Positions 25,222 through 35,726 of a stretch of DNA of 64,000 nt are shown in pieces. The notes beneath the pieces were generated by a model. That model ran no database searches. It saw only the letters and a list, made by a program, of their open reading frames with translations, and was not told where the DNA came from. The stretch comes from a virus, in IMG/VR virus record IMGVR_UViG_3300047462_000282, positions 62,001-126,000 of that record; one strand, written 5' to 3'. Numbering within the stretch: the first letter of the stretch is position 1; the number at the start of each line of letters is the position of its first letter. The position numbers were made by a program, and so were the translations under genes.

Positions 25222-26453
25222 AGCTTCTTAGTCACTTCTAGCAAATAAGACTTGGTATTGTGTTCGGGATGACGCAAAATTTCATTGTAGCATTCATCTA
25301 AAGCTATTTTCAACTTAGGACCGGCAGGAATACCCGCTTCCATCAAATCATTTCCATTTATCTGCATTTCCTTCTTTGAATACACGATTTCTGTCTTGTA
25401 CTTGGCGAGGAGCGCCCTAGATGGGGTGCCAAGGACTTCAGACAACTCTATAAATTGCTCTAGTACCTGTTGCCAGGGCTCAGGAGCATGATTTTTGATG
25501 ACTGCCATAAAGCTCTTATAGGCTAACGGCGTGTCTTTAGCTTGAAAAGTAGCAAACCGCTCCAAAATTTCCAATAAAAAGACCACCTTTTTGATTTCCT
25601 TATTAGAAAGTTTTAGATTAAACAGCTCTGCATTGACTTCATGTGCCGGAATCTTGTTGTACAGGAAGGCAAGGCGAGTTTCTAGCTCACCTTTAACACG
25701 ATCCTGATGAGCTAACAGAGGTAATTGTCGTCCTGCCAGCAAAGGACAAGCAATATCTAAAGCACCCGACTTCAAAAGCAGTTGTAAACCATAAGATGGT
25801 TGAGCTGTCATCAAAGTCTTACACAATTCATCGCTAATTCTCTCTTTAGAGACCTTTTCGAGAGTTTCTAAGCTCTCTTCCATACCTTTAAACGTTTCTC
25901 CATCTACGCTGTAACCAAAACGTGCAGCAAATCTAGCTACACGCATGATTCTAAGTCCATCTTCTTGAAATCTGGATTTAGGATTACCAACAGCTTTGAT
26001 TATTTTTCGTTTTAAATCTTCAACGCCTTGATAAGGATCAACAATTTCATGTGACAATGGATCATAAGCAATGGCATTGATGGTTAAGTCTCGTCTTGCT
26101 AAATCTTGCTCGACATTCATCACGAAAAACACTTCTTCTGGACGTCTTCCGTCTTTGTATTCTCCTTCAATTCGAAATGTGGTCACTTCGAAATGATTTT
26201 GAACACCTTCACCCATGGCAACTGTGATAGTACCATGCTGTAATCCAGTAGGATATGTTTTAGGAAATAGGCTCAGTACTTTTTGAGGGCTTGCATCTGT
26301 TGTAATATCCCAGTCTTTTGGTTGAACACCTAAGAACAAATCGCGCACACAACCACCTACTAGGTAGGCTTGATGCCCCGCCTCGTTAAGTATGCGACAT
26401 ACTTCAATAGCCTGAGGATGAATCAGATTTTGAAAAAGTTTAGAATTTAACAT
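25218..26453 (-). CDS. CCA-adding tRNA nucleotidyltransferase (class II)
   Basis: A full-length 411-residue class II poly(A)/CCA nucleotidyltransferase. The N-terminal motif A is LVGGCVRDLFLG followed by KDWDITT, with the catalytic Asp pair. Motif B is RRDLTINAIAYD, then DPYQGVEDLKRK, and the EDGLRIMRVARFAARFG helix that binds incoming nucleotide. It should add or repair the 3'-CCA of tRNA. An AGGA lies about 14 bases before the start. It is one of few minus-strand genes here, and its stop shares the TTAA at 25218-25221 with the RelA/SpoT-like gene. A bacterial-type housekeeping enzyme in a phage head module suggests acquisition from a host and a role against tRNA damage. CCA-adding versus poly(A) specificity cannot be settled by eye. 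Confidence 0.92.
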   Translation of the reverse strand: MLNSKLFQNLIHPQAIEVCRILNEAGHQAYLVGGCVRDLFLGVQPKDWDITTDASPQKVLSLFPKTYPTGLQHGTITVAMGEGVQNHFEVTTFRIEGEYKDGRRPEEVFFVMNVEQDLARRDLTINAIAYDPLSHEIVDPYQGVEDLKRKIIKAVGNPKSRFQEDGLRIMRVARFAARFGYSVDGETFKGMEESLETLEKVSKERISDELCKTLMTAQPSYGLQLLLKSGALDIACPLLAGRQLPLLAHQDRVKGELETRLAFLYNKIPAHEVNAELFNLKLSNKEIKKVVFLLEILERFATFQAKDTPLAYKSFMAVIKNHAPEPWQQVLEQFIELSEVLGTPSRALLAKYKTEIVYSKKEMQINGNDLMEAGIPAGPKLKIALDECYNEILRHPEHNTKSYLLEVTKKL

Positions 26454-26559
26454 GGCGCCATCATAAATCCTAAAAAATTGTAGTCAAGGGGCGTAATTAC
26501 AGGGTATGAGTGTATAATGGCGCATAAATAATGACACCTAGCTGCGAAAGTGTACTAAT
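26454..26559 (+). promoter_or_regulatory. Divergent intergenic region with TATAAT
   Basis: This separates the minus-strand CCA-adding gene from the plus-strand structural run. TGTATAAT at 26511-26518 is a good -10 box for the plus strand, about 40 bases before the start at 26560, though no matching -35 is visible. A short palindrome (ATGGCGCCAT, 26450-26459) overlaps the minus-strand start codon. Confidence 0.35.
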
Positions 26560-27399
26560 ATGAAACTAGACACAATTTTAGAACTATACGATTTGATTTC
26601 TAGAGGAACGCAAAATGTTCAGTCTAGAAAACAAACGTTTGAGTTGAGAAAATTGATCCTAACAGCCATAACTTCTGAAGATGGTTTCAAAAAATTAGCT
26701 TTTGATACTAGACGTATTGATCAAGAAGTTGAATACATTCCTAGACGTGGACTTCAAAATTATCACAGAAGTGAAAAGTTTGTTTCCGATGCAATGGCAA
26801 ATAAAGTTTCAGCTTTTTCGAAACTAGCAAAAATGTTAAATCAGTTAAAGCTAGAATATGGTAAAGAGCCAGAATGGCAAGACAGCTATACTCGTGTTTT
26901 AGCATCTGCAGTAAGCAGAGGTTTGAGAACAGAAGAGTTAGATGGAGACTTCAGTGATTCTCAACCATCTATGGCAAGCATGGGTTATTTAGAAGAACTT
27001 ATGTATGTTAGATACAGACTAACTCCAGATAATTTAATGTCTATGTCTGAACAAGAAATGCGTACTGTGATTTTGAGCAAAGATGAAGTGCTAGTCAGAA
27101 AAGGAATGGTATCACCTTCCGCAAACATTACTCCACAAGATGTTTCTAAGTATAGTTATGATGGTATGGTTGATAAAATGTTAGCTACAATGGCACAAGT
27201 AATGACAACTTACAAACCACCTCAGCCAGATGATAATTTAACTACTAAACTATTTGATGTGAAAGCAACTCCAGATAGTCCAGAAATCGAGAGGACGGTC
27301 ACTATTACTATCAAAGATAAAATTGTGGATTCTTCCGAGTCTCAAAGTATAAAGACATCAACTGAAAAAAGTGCTGTTCCAGAAATAATTAAGGAGTAA
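26560..27399 (+). CDS. Hypothetical virion-module protein, 279 residues
   Basis: Not recognised. Residues 1-215 are helical, with a short PRRGLQNYHRSEKF basic patch. The C-terminal 60 residues hold a beta strand set (IERTVTITIKDK) and a Ser/Lys tail. It opens the plus-strand run that continues into the giant collagen-like fibre, with only four bases between it and the next gene, so a tail or fibre assembly role is plausible. Its start context, TACTAATATG, has no Shine-Dalgarno. Confidence 0.65.
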   Translation: MKLDTILELYDLISRGTQNVQSRKQTFELRKLILTAITSEDGFKKLAFDTRRIDQEVEYIPRRGLQNYHRSEKFVSDAMANKVSAFSKLAKMLNQLKLEYGKEPEWQDSYTRVLASAVSRGLRTEELDGDFSDSQPSMASMGYLEELMYVRYRLTPDNLMSMSEQEMRTVILSKDEVLVRKGMVSPSANITPQDVSKYSYDGMVDKMLATMAQVMTTYKPPQPDDNLTTKLFDVKATPDSPEIERTVTITIKDKIVDSSESQSIKTSTEKSAVPEIIKE

Positions 27400-27403
27400 G
27401 GAT

Positions 27404-28003
27404 ATGGGAATGGATGAATTTGCGCCCTATCTAAAACTAAACGGCACATTTATAGTTTTAAATCAATCTCCTCAAGTTAAGACCATTAAAATTTTCAACT
27501 ATCCAATCCCTTATGGTCAAACCAGAGATTTATTACAAATTCCTGGAGTTGCTGAACAGGATATTAGAGCGTCCTTGTTGAAGGGAGAGCTACAACATAA
27601 AATTCTTGCCCAAGATATTGTAATTGTAAGCAGCGATATTGACTTGTTGCAGTTTAATGATGATCAGAAACAATTTTTGCGTAATGCCGGTATTGTTGAT
27701 GGCTTGCAAGTCACTTCCACAAACTTTGCAGTTCTAAGAAAAGAAGATATCCAATTAATGGGAAATGTAGATGGAATCAATACTGTCTTTAGTATTCCTT
27801 CTGGTACTTTTATTGAGAACCCTACCTACAATATCATAGTTTATAAAAACGGAGTCAAGCAAGTTTTTGCTGATGACTATTTCATTGCTGAAAGTGGAGG
27901 ACCTGGTACAGGCTACGACACAGTAATCATGGTTGTACCACCTACAACTACGCCTGCACCAGTAGACGTTATTACTGCTGACTACTATGTATTTAATCCA
28001 TAA
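27404..28003 (+). CDS. Fibre- or baseplate-associated beta protein, 199 residues
   Basis: A beta-rich protein. The C-terminal half (GNVDGINTVFSIPSGTF, then YNIIVYKNGVKQ and DDYFI) matches the small beta module found in many phage tail and fibre proteins (the TvFt-x-VKNGvrl-x-DYt pattern). The N-terminal half has an IKIFNYPIPYGQTRDL segment of a kind often seen in structural proteins. It directly precedes the collagen-like fibre gene by ten bases, so it may be an adaptor or attachment protein for that fibre. A GGAGTAAGGA ribosome site is present. Confidence 0.68.
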   Translation: MGMDEFAPYLKLNGTFIVLNQSPQVKTIKIFNYPIPYGQTRDLLQIPGVAEQDIRASLLKGELQHKILAQDIVIVSSDIDLLQFNDDQKQFLRNAGIVDGLQVTSTNFAVLRKEDIQLMGNVDGINTVFSIPSGTFIENPTYNIIVYKNGVKQVFADDYFIAESGGPGTGYDTVIMVVPPTTTPAPVDVITADYYVFNP

Positions 28004-28013
28004 GGTCTAAATA

Positions 28014-31000
28014 ATGAGTAAAATAAACGCCAGCCAAATCAAAGGAGTGCCATCAGGTTCTGATGGTGGCGGCGGTGTTTCGTCTGGAATTTACGTTCTA
28101 AATAACGGTGTTACTCTCGGACTATTTGATTCAATCAATTTTCATGGTAATGGTGTAACCACTGTTGGAACAGGCATTACTGCTGATATTCTAATTAACA
28201 CCTCAGCAACTGGTACTGCAGGACCTCAGGGACCTACAGGTCCAACAGGTCCTGCTGGTGCAACCGGACCTACCGGACCTCAAGGTCCAACTGGATCAAT
28301 CGGTCCAACAGGAACTATTGGTGCTACAGGACCAACAGGTCCTCAAGGTCCAACCGGAACTATAGGAGCTACGGGTCCTACAGGACCGCAAGGTCCAACA
28401 GGAAGTGTTGGTACTACGGGAGCACAAGGTCCAACTGGATCAATCGGTCCAACAGGAACTATAGGAGCTACTGGACCTACAGGACCTCAAGGTCCAACAG
28501 GAAGTGTTGGTACTACGGGAGCACAAGGTCCAACTGGATCAATCGGTCCAACAGGAACTATAGGAGCTACTGGACCTACAGGATCTCAAGGTCCAACCGG
28601 AACTATTGGTGCTACAGGACCAACAGGAAGTGTTGGAGCAACCGGACCTACAGGTCCTGCGGGAGCAACTGGTCCTCAAGGTGCAACAGGTCCTGCTGGT
28701 GTCAATGCTTTTTCTAATACGCCAACATTCATTCAGCCACTAGTTGGAACTACTGTTATTATTAGTATCGCAACCGGAATTGGTTGGGCACAAAATCAAC
28801 AAACAGTCTTCGTATCTGGTGGTGGTTATTATCAAATAGCAACTGCTGCAGGCGCAACACTTACTCTCCAAAATCTTGGTTATCAAGGAAATGCACCAGT
28901 TGGTAGTGCAATCAATCCAGCATTCTTATCACCAGCAGGTATCGCAGGACCAACAGGATTAACTGGAGCTACAGGTCCTGGAGGTCCACAAGGAGCAACA
29001 GGTCCAACTGGTCCTCAAGGTCCAACTGGCGCACAAGGTCCAACTGGTCCAGCTGGTGGCGGCTCACAAGGATCACCGGGTCCTACAGGAGCGCCAGGAA
29101 TCAATGCTTATTCTACTTCGGCAGGCTTCACTCAGCCAGCTGTTGGTGCAGCAATAGCTATTCAAGTCCCAAGCGGCTACTGGATGCAACAAGGTCAATA
29201 TGTCTTTATCCCAAGTGGTGGATACTATGTTGTAGCCTCTGGAAGTGTACCAACCTTCTCGATACAAAACTTAGGTTATTCTGGCGTTAACATTCCAGTT
29301 GGTAGTACTGTTGCAGCCGCCTTTATTTCTCCAGGAGGAGTAGCAGGAGCGACGGGAGCAACTGGTATACAAGGAACTACGGGTCCTACAGGTCCTCAAG
29401 GACCAACTGGCACCATTGGAGCAACAGGTCCTACTGGTCCTCAAGGCGCTACAGGACCAACAGGTCCTCAAGGTCCAACCGGCTCAATAGGCACTACAGG
29501 ACCAACTGGTCCGCAAGGTCCAACTGGAACTATAGGCACTACAGGTCCAACAGGTCCTCAAGGTCCAACTGGAACTATAGGTGCTACAGGACCAACTGGT
29601 CCGCAAGGAGCTACAGGACCAACAGGTCCTCAAGGTCCAACTGGAACTATAGGTGCTACAGGACCAACAGGTCCTCAAGGTCCAACTGGAACTATAGGTG
29701 CTACAGGACCAACTGGTCCGCAAGGAGCTACAGGACCAACAGGTCCTCAAGGTCCAACCGGCTCAATAGGCACTACGGGACCAACAGGTCCTCAAGGTCC
29801 AACAGGCACTATAGGCGCCACAGGACCAACGGGTGCACCAGGTATCAATGCTTACTCTACTTCGGCAGGATTTACTCAACCTGCAGTAGGTGCAGCTATT
29901 GCTATTCAGATTCCATCTGCCTATTGGATGCAGGCTGGTCAATATGTATTTATTCCATCTGGCGGTTATTACACAGTAGCTTCTGGATCTGTGCCAACAT
30001 TTAGTTTACAGAATCTTGGATATTCTGGCGTCAACATTCCAGTCGGATCTACAGTCGCTGCTGCCTTTGTATCACCTGGAGGAGTTGCAGGCGCTACTGG
30101 CGTAACAGGATCTCAAGGTCCAACCGGAACTATTGGTGCGACAGGACCTACAGGACCTCAAGGTCCAACAGGAACTATTGGTGCGACAGGACCTATTGGT
30201 GCGACAGGACCTACAGGACCTCAAGGTCCAACCGGAACTATAGGAGCTACGGGTCCTACAGGACCTCAAGGTCCAACAGGCACTATCGGCGCTACTGGTC
30301 CTACAGGACCTCAAGGTCCAACCGGAACCATTGGAGCTACAGGTCCTACAGGACCTCAAGGTCCAACAGGAACTATTGGTGCTACAGGTCCTACAGGACC
30401 TCAAGGTCCAACGGGAACTATAGGAGCTACTGGACCTACCGGACCTCAAGGTCCAACCGGAACTATAGGAGCTACGGGTCCTACAGGACCTCAAGGTCCA
30501 ACAGGCACTATCGGCGCTACTGGTCCTACAGGACCTCAAGGTCCAACAGGCACTATCGGCGCTACTGGTCCTACAGGACCTCAAGGTCCAACGGGAACTA
30601 TTGGTGCGACAGGACCTACTGGACCTCAGGGTCCAACAGGATCTGTTGGTCCAACTGGATCAATTGGAGCAACCGGACCAACTGGAGCGCCAGGCATTAA
30701 TGCATACTCTACTTCTGCAGGTTTCACTCAACCTGCTGTTGGAGCTGCAATTGCAATTCAAGTGCCAAGTGGTTATTGGATGCAGCAAGGTCAATATGTA
30801 TTTATCCCTTCTGGTGGATATTATGTTGTTGCTTCTGGCAGTGTGCCAACCTTCTCGCTACAGAATTTAGGTTACTCTGGTGTAAATATTCCGGTAGGAT
30901 CCACAGTTGCTGCTGCGTTTGTTTCTCCAGGAGGAGTAGCAGGAGCTACTGGCGTAACGGGTCCAACTGGACCTCAAGGTCCAACCGGAACTATTGGTGC

Positions 31001-34000
31001 GACAGGACCTACAGGACCACAAGGTCCAACAGGAAGTGTTGGTGCAACAGGTCCTACAGGACCTCAGGGTCCAACAGGAACTATTGGTGCGACAGGACCT
31101 ACAGGACCACAAGGTCCAACAGGAACTATAGGAGCTACTGGACCTACTGGACCTCAAGGTCCAACTGGCACTATCGGCGCTACAGGACCTACAGGACCAC
31201 AAGGTCCAACTGGCACTATAGGAGCTACTGGACCTACTGGACCTCAAGGTCCAACCGGAACTATAGGAGCTACTGGACCTACAGGACCTCAAGGTCCAAC
31301 CGGAACTATAGGAGCTACTGGACCTACAGGACCTCAAGGTCCAACAGGAAGTGTTGGTGCAACAGGTCCTACCGGACCTCAGGGTCCAACAGGAAGTGTT
31401 GGTGCAACAGGTCCTACCGGACCTCAGGGTCCAACTGGCACTATCGGCGCTACTGGACCTACCGGACCTCAGGGTCCAACAGGAAGTGTTGGTGCAACAG
31501 GTAATCCGGGAATAAACGCTTACTCTACTTCTGCAGGTTTCACTCAACCAGCTGTAGGTGCAGCTATAGCAATACAAGTTCCATCTGCTTATTGGTTGCA
31601 AGTTGGACAGCACGTCTTCATTGCTTCTGGAGGCGCTTATGTAGTAGTCTCGGGTGCAGTGCCAACTTTCTCTATTCAAAATCTTGGACTATCTGGCGTA
31701 AACATTCCTGTAGGCAGTACAGTTGCTGCATCATTTGTTTCTCCTGATGGTATCCCTGGCGTTACCGGCGTAACAGGTCCTCAAGGACCAACTGGCACCA
31801 TAGGTGCTACAGGTCCAACAGGTCCTGCTGGTGCAACCGGCTCAATAGGCACTACAGGTCCAACAGGTCCTCAAGGACCAACTGGCAGCGTTGGAGCAAC
31901 AGGTCCAACAGGTCCTGCTGGTGCAACCGGCTCAATAGGCACTACAGGTCCAACAGGTCCTCAAGGACCAATTGGCACCATAGGTGCTACAGGCAACCCA
32001 GGTATTAATGCTTATTCAACCTCTGCTGGTTTCACACAGCCTGCTGTTGGTGCTGCTATAGCAATTCAGATTCCTTCTGCTTATTGGCTGCAGGTAGGAC
32101 AATATGTTTTTATCGCAAGTGGTGGAGCTTATGTAGTAGCATCAGGTGCAGTTCCAACCTTCTCGATTCAGAATCTTGGATTGTCTGGTGTAAACATTCC
32201 TGTAGGCAGTACAGTTGCTGCAAGCTTTGTATCCCCAGACGGGATACCAGGAGTAACTGGTGTAACAGGTCCACAGGGACCAACTGGAACCATTGGAGCT
32301 ACAGGTCCTACAGGACCTCAAGGTCCAACAGGAACTATTGGTGCGACAGGACCTACAGGACCACAAGGTCCAACTGGCACTATCGGCGCTACAGGACCTA
32401 CAGGACCACAAGGTCCAACTGGCACTATAGGAGCTACTGGACCTACTGGACCTCAAGGTCCAACCGGAACTATAGGAGCTACTGGACCTACCGGACCTCA
32501 GGGTCCAACAGGAAGTGTTGGTGCAACAGGACCTACTGGACCTCAAGGTCCAACAGGAAGTGTTGGTGCAACAGGTAATCCGGGAATAAACGCTTACTCT
32601 ACTTCTGCAGGTTTCACTCAACCAGCTGTAGGTGCAGCTATAGCAATACAAGTTCCTTCCGCATATTGGATGCAGATTGGTCAATATGTGTTCATTCCAT
32701 CTGGCGGCGCTTATGTTGTCGCATCTGGTTCTGTTCCAACATTCAGTTTGCAGAATCTTGGAATCAGCGGAGTTAATATTCCTGTTGGAAGTTTGGTATC
32801 TGCAGCCTTTATATCTCCAGATGGTGTACCAGGAGTAACTGGCGTAACAGGTCCACAAGGACCAACTGGAACCATTGGAGCTACAGGACCTACAGGACCA
32901 CAAGGTCCAACCGGAACTATAGGAGCTACTGGACCTACAGGACCTCAAGGTCCAACAGGAACTATTGGTGCGACAGGACCTACTGGACCTCAAGGTCCAA
33001 CAGGAACTATAGGAGCTACGGGTCCTACAGGACCTCAAGGTCCAACAGGAACTATTGGTGCGACAGGACCTACAGGACCACAAGGTCCAACAGGAACTAT
33101 AGGAGCTACGGGTCCTACAGGACCACAAGGTCCAACCGGAACTATAGGAGCTACTGGACCTACAGGACCTCAAGGTCCAACCGGAACTATTGGTGCGACA
33201 GGACCTACTGGACCTCAAGGTCCAACAGGAACTATAGGAGCTACGGGTCCTACAGGACCACAAGGTCCAACTGGCACTATCGGCGCTACAGGACCTACAG
33301 GACCACAAGGTCCAACTGGCACTATCGGCGCTACAGGACCTACAGGACCTCAAGGTCCAACAGGACCTCAGGGAGCTACGGGACCTCAAGGACCTGCCGG
33401 TACTCCTGGCTCGTTATTAACTAACGTTCCTTCGGGTTTCGTTTCTCCTGTTCTATCAATCCACATTTTGGGTGATAATTATAATGCCGCACCTACTGGA
33501 CCAAACTTCTTAGATACATATCTTGTTGCTTCTGGTGCTACAGGTGGTTGGACTGGAATGGATGGACATTTACTTCAGTTCGGTTATTCTGCAGTAGGCG
33601 CCTCTGGATGGACCGATATTACTGGGTCTATAATTCAGACCGGTCAAATTTTTGTTATTGGAGCCACTGGTCCAAGAGGAAATCCTACATCATATTTACC
33701 AACTGGTTCATTTGCTAACAAAACGGGACAAATTGTTCAGATGAACAGCAATGCACCTGGTGCGTCCTATACTTTCATGGTTCCAACAACTGGTGTTCAA
33801 GTAATGGTTGCGGGACAGAATGCAGTGTCACAAGATTTTGGATATGTATACGATGCAACGAACGGCGGTTGGAGAAAGCCACAAACAATGGCTTATTACT
33901 CTAATATTAAGACTGCCAACTATACTATTAACGTTAATGATTATTTGATTGCAGTCGGACCATTGACACAAGCAATTACAATTACATTGCCAGATAATCC

Positions 34001-34790
34001 AACTATTGGAGATACCTATGGTGTTAAGGATGCTTTGGGTAGCGCTAGAACATTCAATATTACTGTTTCTGGTAACGGAAAAAATATTGATGCAGCTACC
34101 ACATTCGTGATCACTAAACCGTATGCATCTTATTACTTTGGTTACAATGGAACTCAATGGGGAATTGTAAGTGACTATGGTGTAGCAACTACCAGCGTGC
34201 CTATTTATGCTGGCGGCTCTCTTATAAATGCTGGAACTGCTAACATTAACTTGCTTGGTGGATTGTTAGGTACAACCGGTCCAGCAAATACCATTAATAT
34301 AAACTCCCTAAATGATTTCGTTCAAGTTGGTGTAACTGGTGCTAACTTAAATGCTTCTGGTGCAGGAGCATCTGGTGGTATGATTCAATGGAATAGCGCG
34401 CAATATCTTCAAGGATTACTTGGACATACTACTATTGGAACGGCAGCAGGATGGATTACTGTTCAAAAATCTGGATACTGGGAAGTTAACTATAGTGTTG
34501 CTTTTACTGGAATGCCAAGTGGAGTAGCAGTTGAAGTTACACAATTCTTAGGAGCTACTGGTGGAAACGGACAATTTGGATATGGATCAGGAACTCCAAT
34601 TGCGCAATCTCTTGCTTATTTAACTAATACTTCAAATACAAATGTTCAATCACTAGATAAAAGCTACATAGTATATATTCCTTCTGGAACTAGTATTGAA
34701 ACATATTATAGAAAAGTTGGTGCAGCTATCGCTACTGGATTAGCCGTATCACCAACTGGAAGCATGTTCTTCTTACAGTGTGTTGGCTAA
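28014..34790 (+). CDS. Giant collagen-like tail fibre, 2258 residues
   Basis: An N-terminal beta segment (about 65 residues) precedes eight collagen-like Gly-X-Y tracts. These alternate with seven copies of an 80-residue beta module (modules start near 28700, 29098, 29843, 30696, 31511, 32003 and 32585). Six of those begin [20 protein letters not shown]; the first is divergent. The tracts repeat [15 protein letters not shown] and are extremely rich in Thr at X and Y positions, as in spore-surface BclA. The last 460 residues form a globular tip ending in a beta-rich domain ([11 protein letters not shown] to MFFLQCVG) resembling C1q/TNF-like trimerising heads. The protein should be a long trimeric fibre. 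No chaperone is obvious, but a Gly-rich adhesin-like gene follows. Confidence 0.92.
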   Translation: MSKINASQIKGVPSGSDGGGGVSSGIYVLNNGVTLGLFDSINFHGNGVTTVGTGITADILINTSATGTAGPQGPTGPTGPAGATGPTGPQGPTGSIGPTGTIGATGPTGPQGPTGTIGATGPTGPQGPTGSVGTTGAQGPTGSIGPTGTIGATGPTGPQGPTGSVGTTGAQGPTGSIGPTGTIGATGPTGSQGPTGTIGATGPTGSVGATGPTGPAGATGPQGATGPAGVNAFSNTPTFIQPLVGTTVIISIATGIGWAQNQQTVFVSGGGYYQIATAAGATLTLQNLGYQGNAPVGSAINPAFLSPAGIAGPTGLTGATGPGGPQGATGPTGPQGPTGAQGPTGPAGGGSQGSPGPTGAPGINAYSTSAGFTQPAVGAAIAIQVPSGYWMQQGQYVFIPSGGYYVVASGSVPTFSIQNLGYSGVNIPVGSTVAAAFISPGGVAGATGATGIQGTTGPTGPQGPTGTIGATGPTGPQGATGPTGPQGPTGSIGTTGPTGPQGPTGTIGTTGPTGPQGPTGTIGATGPTGPQGATGPTGPQGPTGTIGATGPTGPQGPTGTIGATGPTGPQGATGPTGPQGPTGSIGTTGPTGPQGPTGTIGATGPTGAPGINAYSTSAGFTQPAVGAAIAIQIPSAYWMQAGQYVFIPSGGYYTVASGSVPTFSLQNLGYSGVNIPVGSTVAAAFVSPGGVAGATGVTGSQGPTGTIGATGPTGPQGPTGTIGATGPIGATGPTGPQGPTGTIGATGPTGPQGPTGTIGATGPTGPQGPTGTIGATGPTGPQGPTGTIGATGPTGPQGPTGTIGATGPTGPQGPTGTIGATGPTGPQGPTGTIGATGPTGPQGPTGTIGATGPTGPQGPTGTIGATGPTGPQGPTGSVGPTGSIGATGPTGAPGINAYSTSAGFTQPAVGAAIAIQVPSGYWMQQGQYVFIPSGGYYVVASGSVPTFSLQNLGYSGVNIPVGSTVAAAFVSPGGVAGATGVTGPTGPQGPTGTIGATGPTGPQGPTGSVGATGPTGPQGPTGTIGATGPTGPQGPTGTIGATGPTGPQGPTGTIGATGPTGPQGPTGTIGATGPTGPQGPTGTIGATGPTGPQGPTGTIGATGPTGPQGPTGSVGATGPTGPQGPTGSVGATGPTGPQGPTGTIGATGPTGPQGPTGSVGATGNPGINAYSTSAGFTQPAVGAAIAIQVPSAYWLQVGQHVFIASGGAYVVVSGAVPTFSIQNLGLSGVNIPVGSTVAASFVSPDGIPGVTGVTGPQGPTGTIGATGPTGPAGATGSIGTTGPTGPQGPTGSVGATGPTGPAGATGSIGTTGPTGPQGPIGTIGATGNPGINAYSTSAGFTQPAVGAAIAIQIPSAYWLQVGQYVFIASGGAYVVASGAVPTFSIQNLGLSGVNIPVGSTVAASFVSPDGIPGVTGVTGPQGPTGTIGATGPTGPQGPTGTIGATGPTGPQGPTGTIGATGPTGPQGPTGTIGATGPTGPQGPTGTIGATGPTGPQGPTGSVGATGPTGPQGPTGSVGATGNPGINAYSTSAGFTQPAVGAAIAIQVPSAYWMQIGQYVFIPSGGAYVVASGSVPTFSLQNLGISGVNIPVGSLVSAAFISPDGVPGVTGVTGPQGPTGTIGATGPTGPQGPTGTIGATGPTGPQGPTGTIGATGPTGPQGPTGTIGATGPTGPQGPTGTIGATGPTGPQGPTGTIGATGPTGPQGPTGTIGATGPTGPQGPTGTIGATGPTGPQGPTGTIGATGPTGPQGPTGTIGATGPTGPQGPTGTIGATGPTGPQGPTGPQGATGPQGPAGTPGSLLTNVPSGFVSPVLSIHILGDNYNAAPTGPNFLDTYLVASGATGGWTGMDGHLLQFGYSAVGASGWTDITGSIIQTGQIFVIGATGPRGNPTSYLPTGSFANKTGQIVQMNSNAPGASYTFMVPTTGVQVMVAGQNAVSQDFGYVYDATNGGWRKPQTMAYYSNIKTANYTINVNDYLIAVGPLTQAITITLPDNPTIGDTYGVKDALGSARTFNITVSGNGKNIDAATTFVITKPYASYYFGYNGTQWGIVSDYGVATTSVPIYAGGSLINAGTANINLLGGLLGTTGPANTININSLNDFVQVGVTGANLNASGAGASGGMIQWNSAQYLQGLLGHTTIGTAAGWITVQKSGYWEVNYSVAFTGMPSGVAVEVTQFLGATGGNGQFGYGSGTPIAQSLAYLTNTSNTNVQSLDKSYIVYIPSGTSIETYYRKVGAAIATGLAVSPTGSMFFLQCVG
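28217..33412 (+). repeat. Coding tandem repeat array of the collagen-like fibre
   Basis: A near-tandem array of 45-base units encoding [15 protein letters not shown], arranged as eight tracts separated by seven 240-base beta-module repeats. Units differ mainly at synonymous third positions. Neighbouring tracts share identical variants, a sign of slippage, unequal crossover or conversion within the gene. The array creates long spurious open frames on the minus strand. Confidence 0.95.
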
Positions 34791-34810
34791 TTAATATTTA
34801 TAGGTATAAT
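34783..34810 (+). promoter_or_regulatory. Candidate sigma70-type promoter before Gly-rich gene
   Basis: TTGGCT at 34783-34788 and TATAAT at 34805-34810 are 16 bases apart, in the short gap after the collagen fibre stop. It would give a separate transcript for the Gly-rich adhesin-like gene. Confidence 0.4.
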
Positions 34811-34851
34811 TAAATATATTAATTTAAGCTACCAATCGAGCGGGAGATTAC

Positions 34852-35631
34852 ATGCCATTTACAACTGTTTATTTTTCAAGCCACGGAACTTGGACTTGTC
34901 CAGGAGGAATAACTAATGTTTTAGTAGTTGGAGCTGGAGGTGCAGGAGGAGGCGGCGGCGGCTCCTCAGCCTGGGGCGGCGGCGGCGGTGGTGGCGCTGC
35001 CTTACAACAATCTGACTATTTATCAGTTACTTCTGGGAAAGTTTATACTATCAACATTGGGGCAGGAGGAGCTGGCGGATATTATGATGGAAGTAATTTA
35101 TTCAGTGGCTATGGGGGAGACGGATATTCTACTACAATAGTTAACTCACTTTCCGTCATAAGATTCAATGCGTTGGGTGGTGGTGGTGCTGGATCAGAAA
35201 CTCAAGATTATAGTTTATCACCAATGTATGGTGGAACGCCATTTGCAAAATCTAATGGTTTTGATACCTATATTAAAAGTGTAATATCAGCTGGCGGCGA
35301 AACATTTTATACTTTTCCTGGCAGCGGCGGCGCTGGCAGTAGCCTTATTTCTGGAATTGGCTCAGCACCAAGCGTTAATGGAATGATGAATTTTCTTGGT
35401 ACATTTGCAGCTGGTATGGGTGGACATGACGGAGGCTGTTACGGTGGCGGTGGTGGTGCAGGTCCTAAAGGTATTGGTGGAAATGGCGGCGCAGGAATTA
35501 CTAATGGTAATGGCATCGATGCAGCATCAAACAGCAGTGCAGGCGGCGGCGGTGCAGGAAGCGACGGAACTACGCTAATTGGCGGCAAAGGCGGAAATGG
35601 TGGTTCAGGTTATCTTTATCTTATTTACTAA
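34852..35631 (+). CDS. Gly-rich adhesin-like tail protein
   Basis: A 259-residue protein. It begins with a beta module (TTVYFSSHGTWTCPGGITNVLVVGAGG) common at the start of Gly-rich domains in phage receptor-binding proteins. It continues with at least four polyglycine-rich blocks (for example near residues 30-50, 190-200 and 215-250) separated by short variable loops. This matches the polyglycine-sandwich architecture of T-even gp38-like tip adhesins, where the loops contact the receptor. Its place after the long fibre gene fits a tip adhesin. A GGGAG ribosome site precedes the start. Confidence 0.75.
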   Translation: MPFTTVYFSSHGTWTCPGGITNVLVVGAGGAGGGGGGSSAWGGGGGGGAALQQSDYLSVTSGKVYTINIGAGGAGGYYDGSNLFSGYGGDGYSTTIVNSLSVIRFNALGGGGAGSETQDYSLSPMYGGTPFAKSNGFDTYIKSVISAGGETFYTFPGSGGAGSSLISGIGSAPSVNGMMNFLGTFAAGMGGHDGGCYGGGGGAGPKGIGGNGGAGITNGNGIDAASNSSAGGGGAGSDGTTLIGGKGGNGGSGYLYLIY

Positions 35632-35641
35632 ATAGAACAGA

Positions 35642-35700
35642 CAGTCCGATACAATTGGTAAGCGCTTAATTTTGATGATATAATACATTATATCGGACTG
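35642..35700 (+). promoter_or_regulatory. Promoter inside a 10-bp inverted repeat ahead of sugar cassette
   Basis: CAGTCCGATA (35642-35651) and TATCGGACTG (35691-35700) are perfect inverted copies flanking 39 bases. Between them, TTGGTA (35655-35660) and TATAAT (35679-35684) are 18 bases apart, a good sigma70-type promoter. The right arm would lie at the transcription start. This could be an operator pair for a repressor, or a hairpin that ends or processes read-through from the fibre gene. Confidence 0.55.
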
Positions 35701-35726
35701 ACTCTATTTCATAATCAAGGAAAGAT

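Noticed and set aside
32142-33389. Long minus-strand open frame (415 codons) and several similar ones between 29 and 33.4 kb
   Set aside because: They are the antisense of the 45-base collagen repeats. Their translation is Ser/Cys/Arg/Trp-rich low complexity with no ribosome sites.
28217-33412. Regular repeats suggesting a CRISPR array or DNA satellite
   Set aside because: The period is 45 bases with no unique spacers, and the frame is open throughout as a collagen-like protein.
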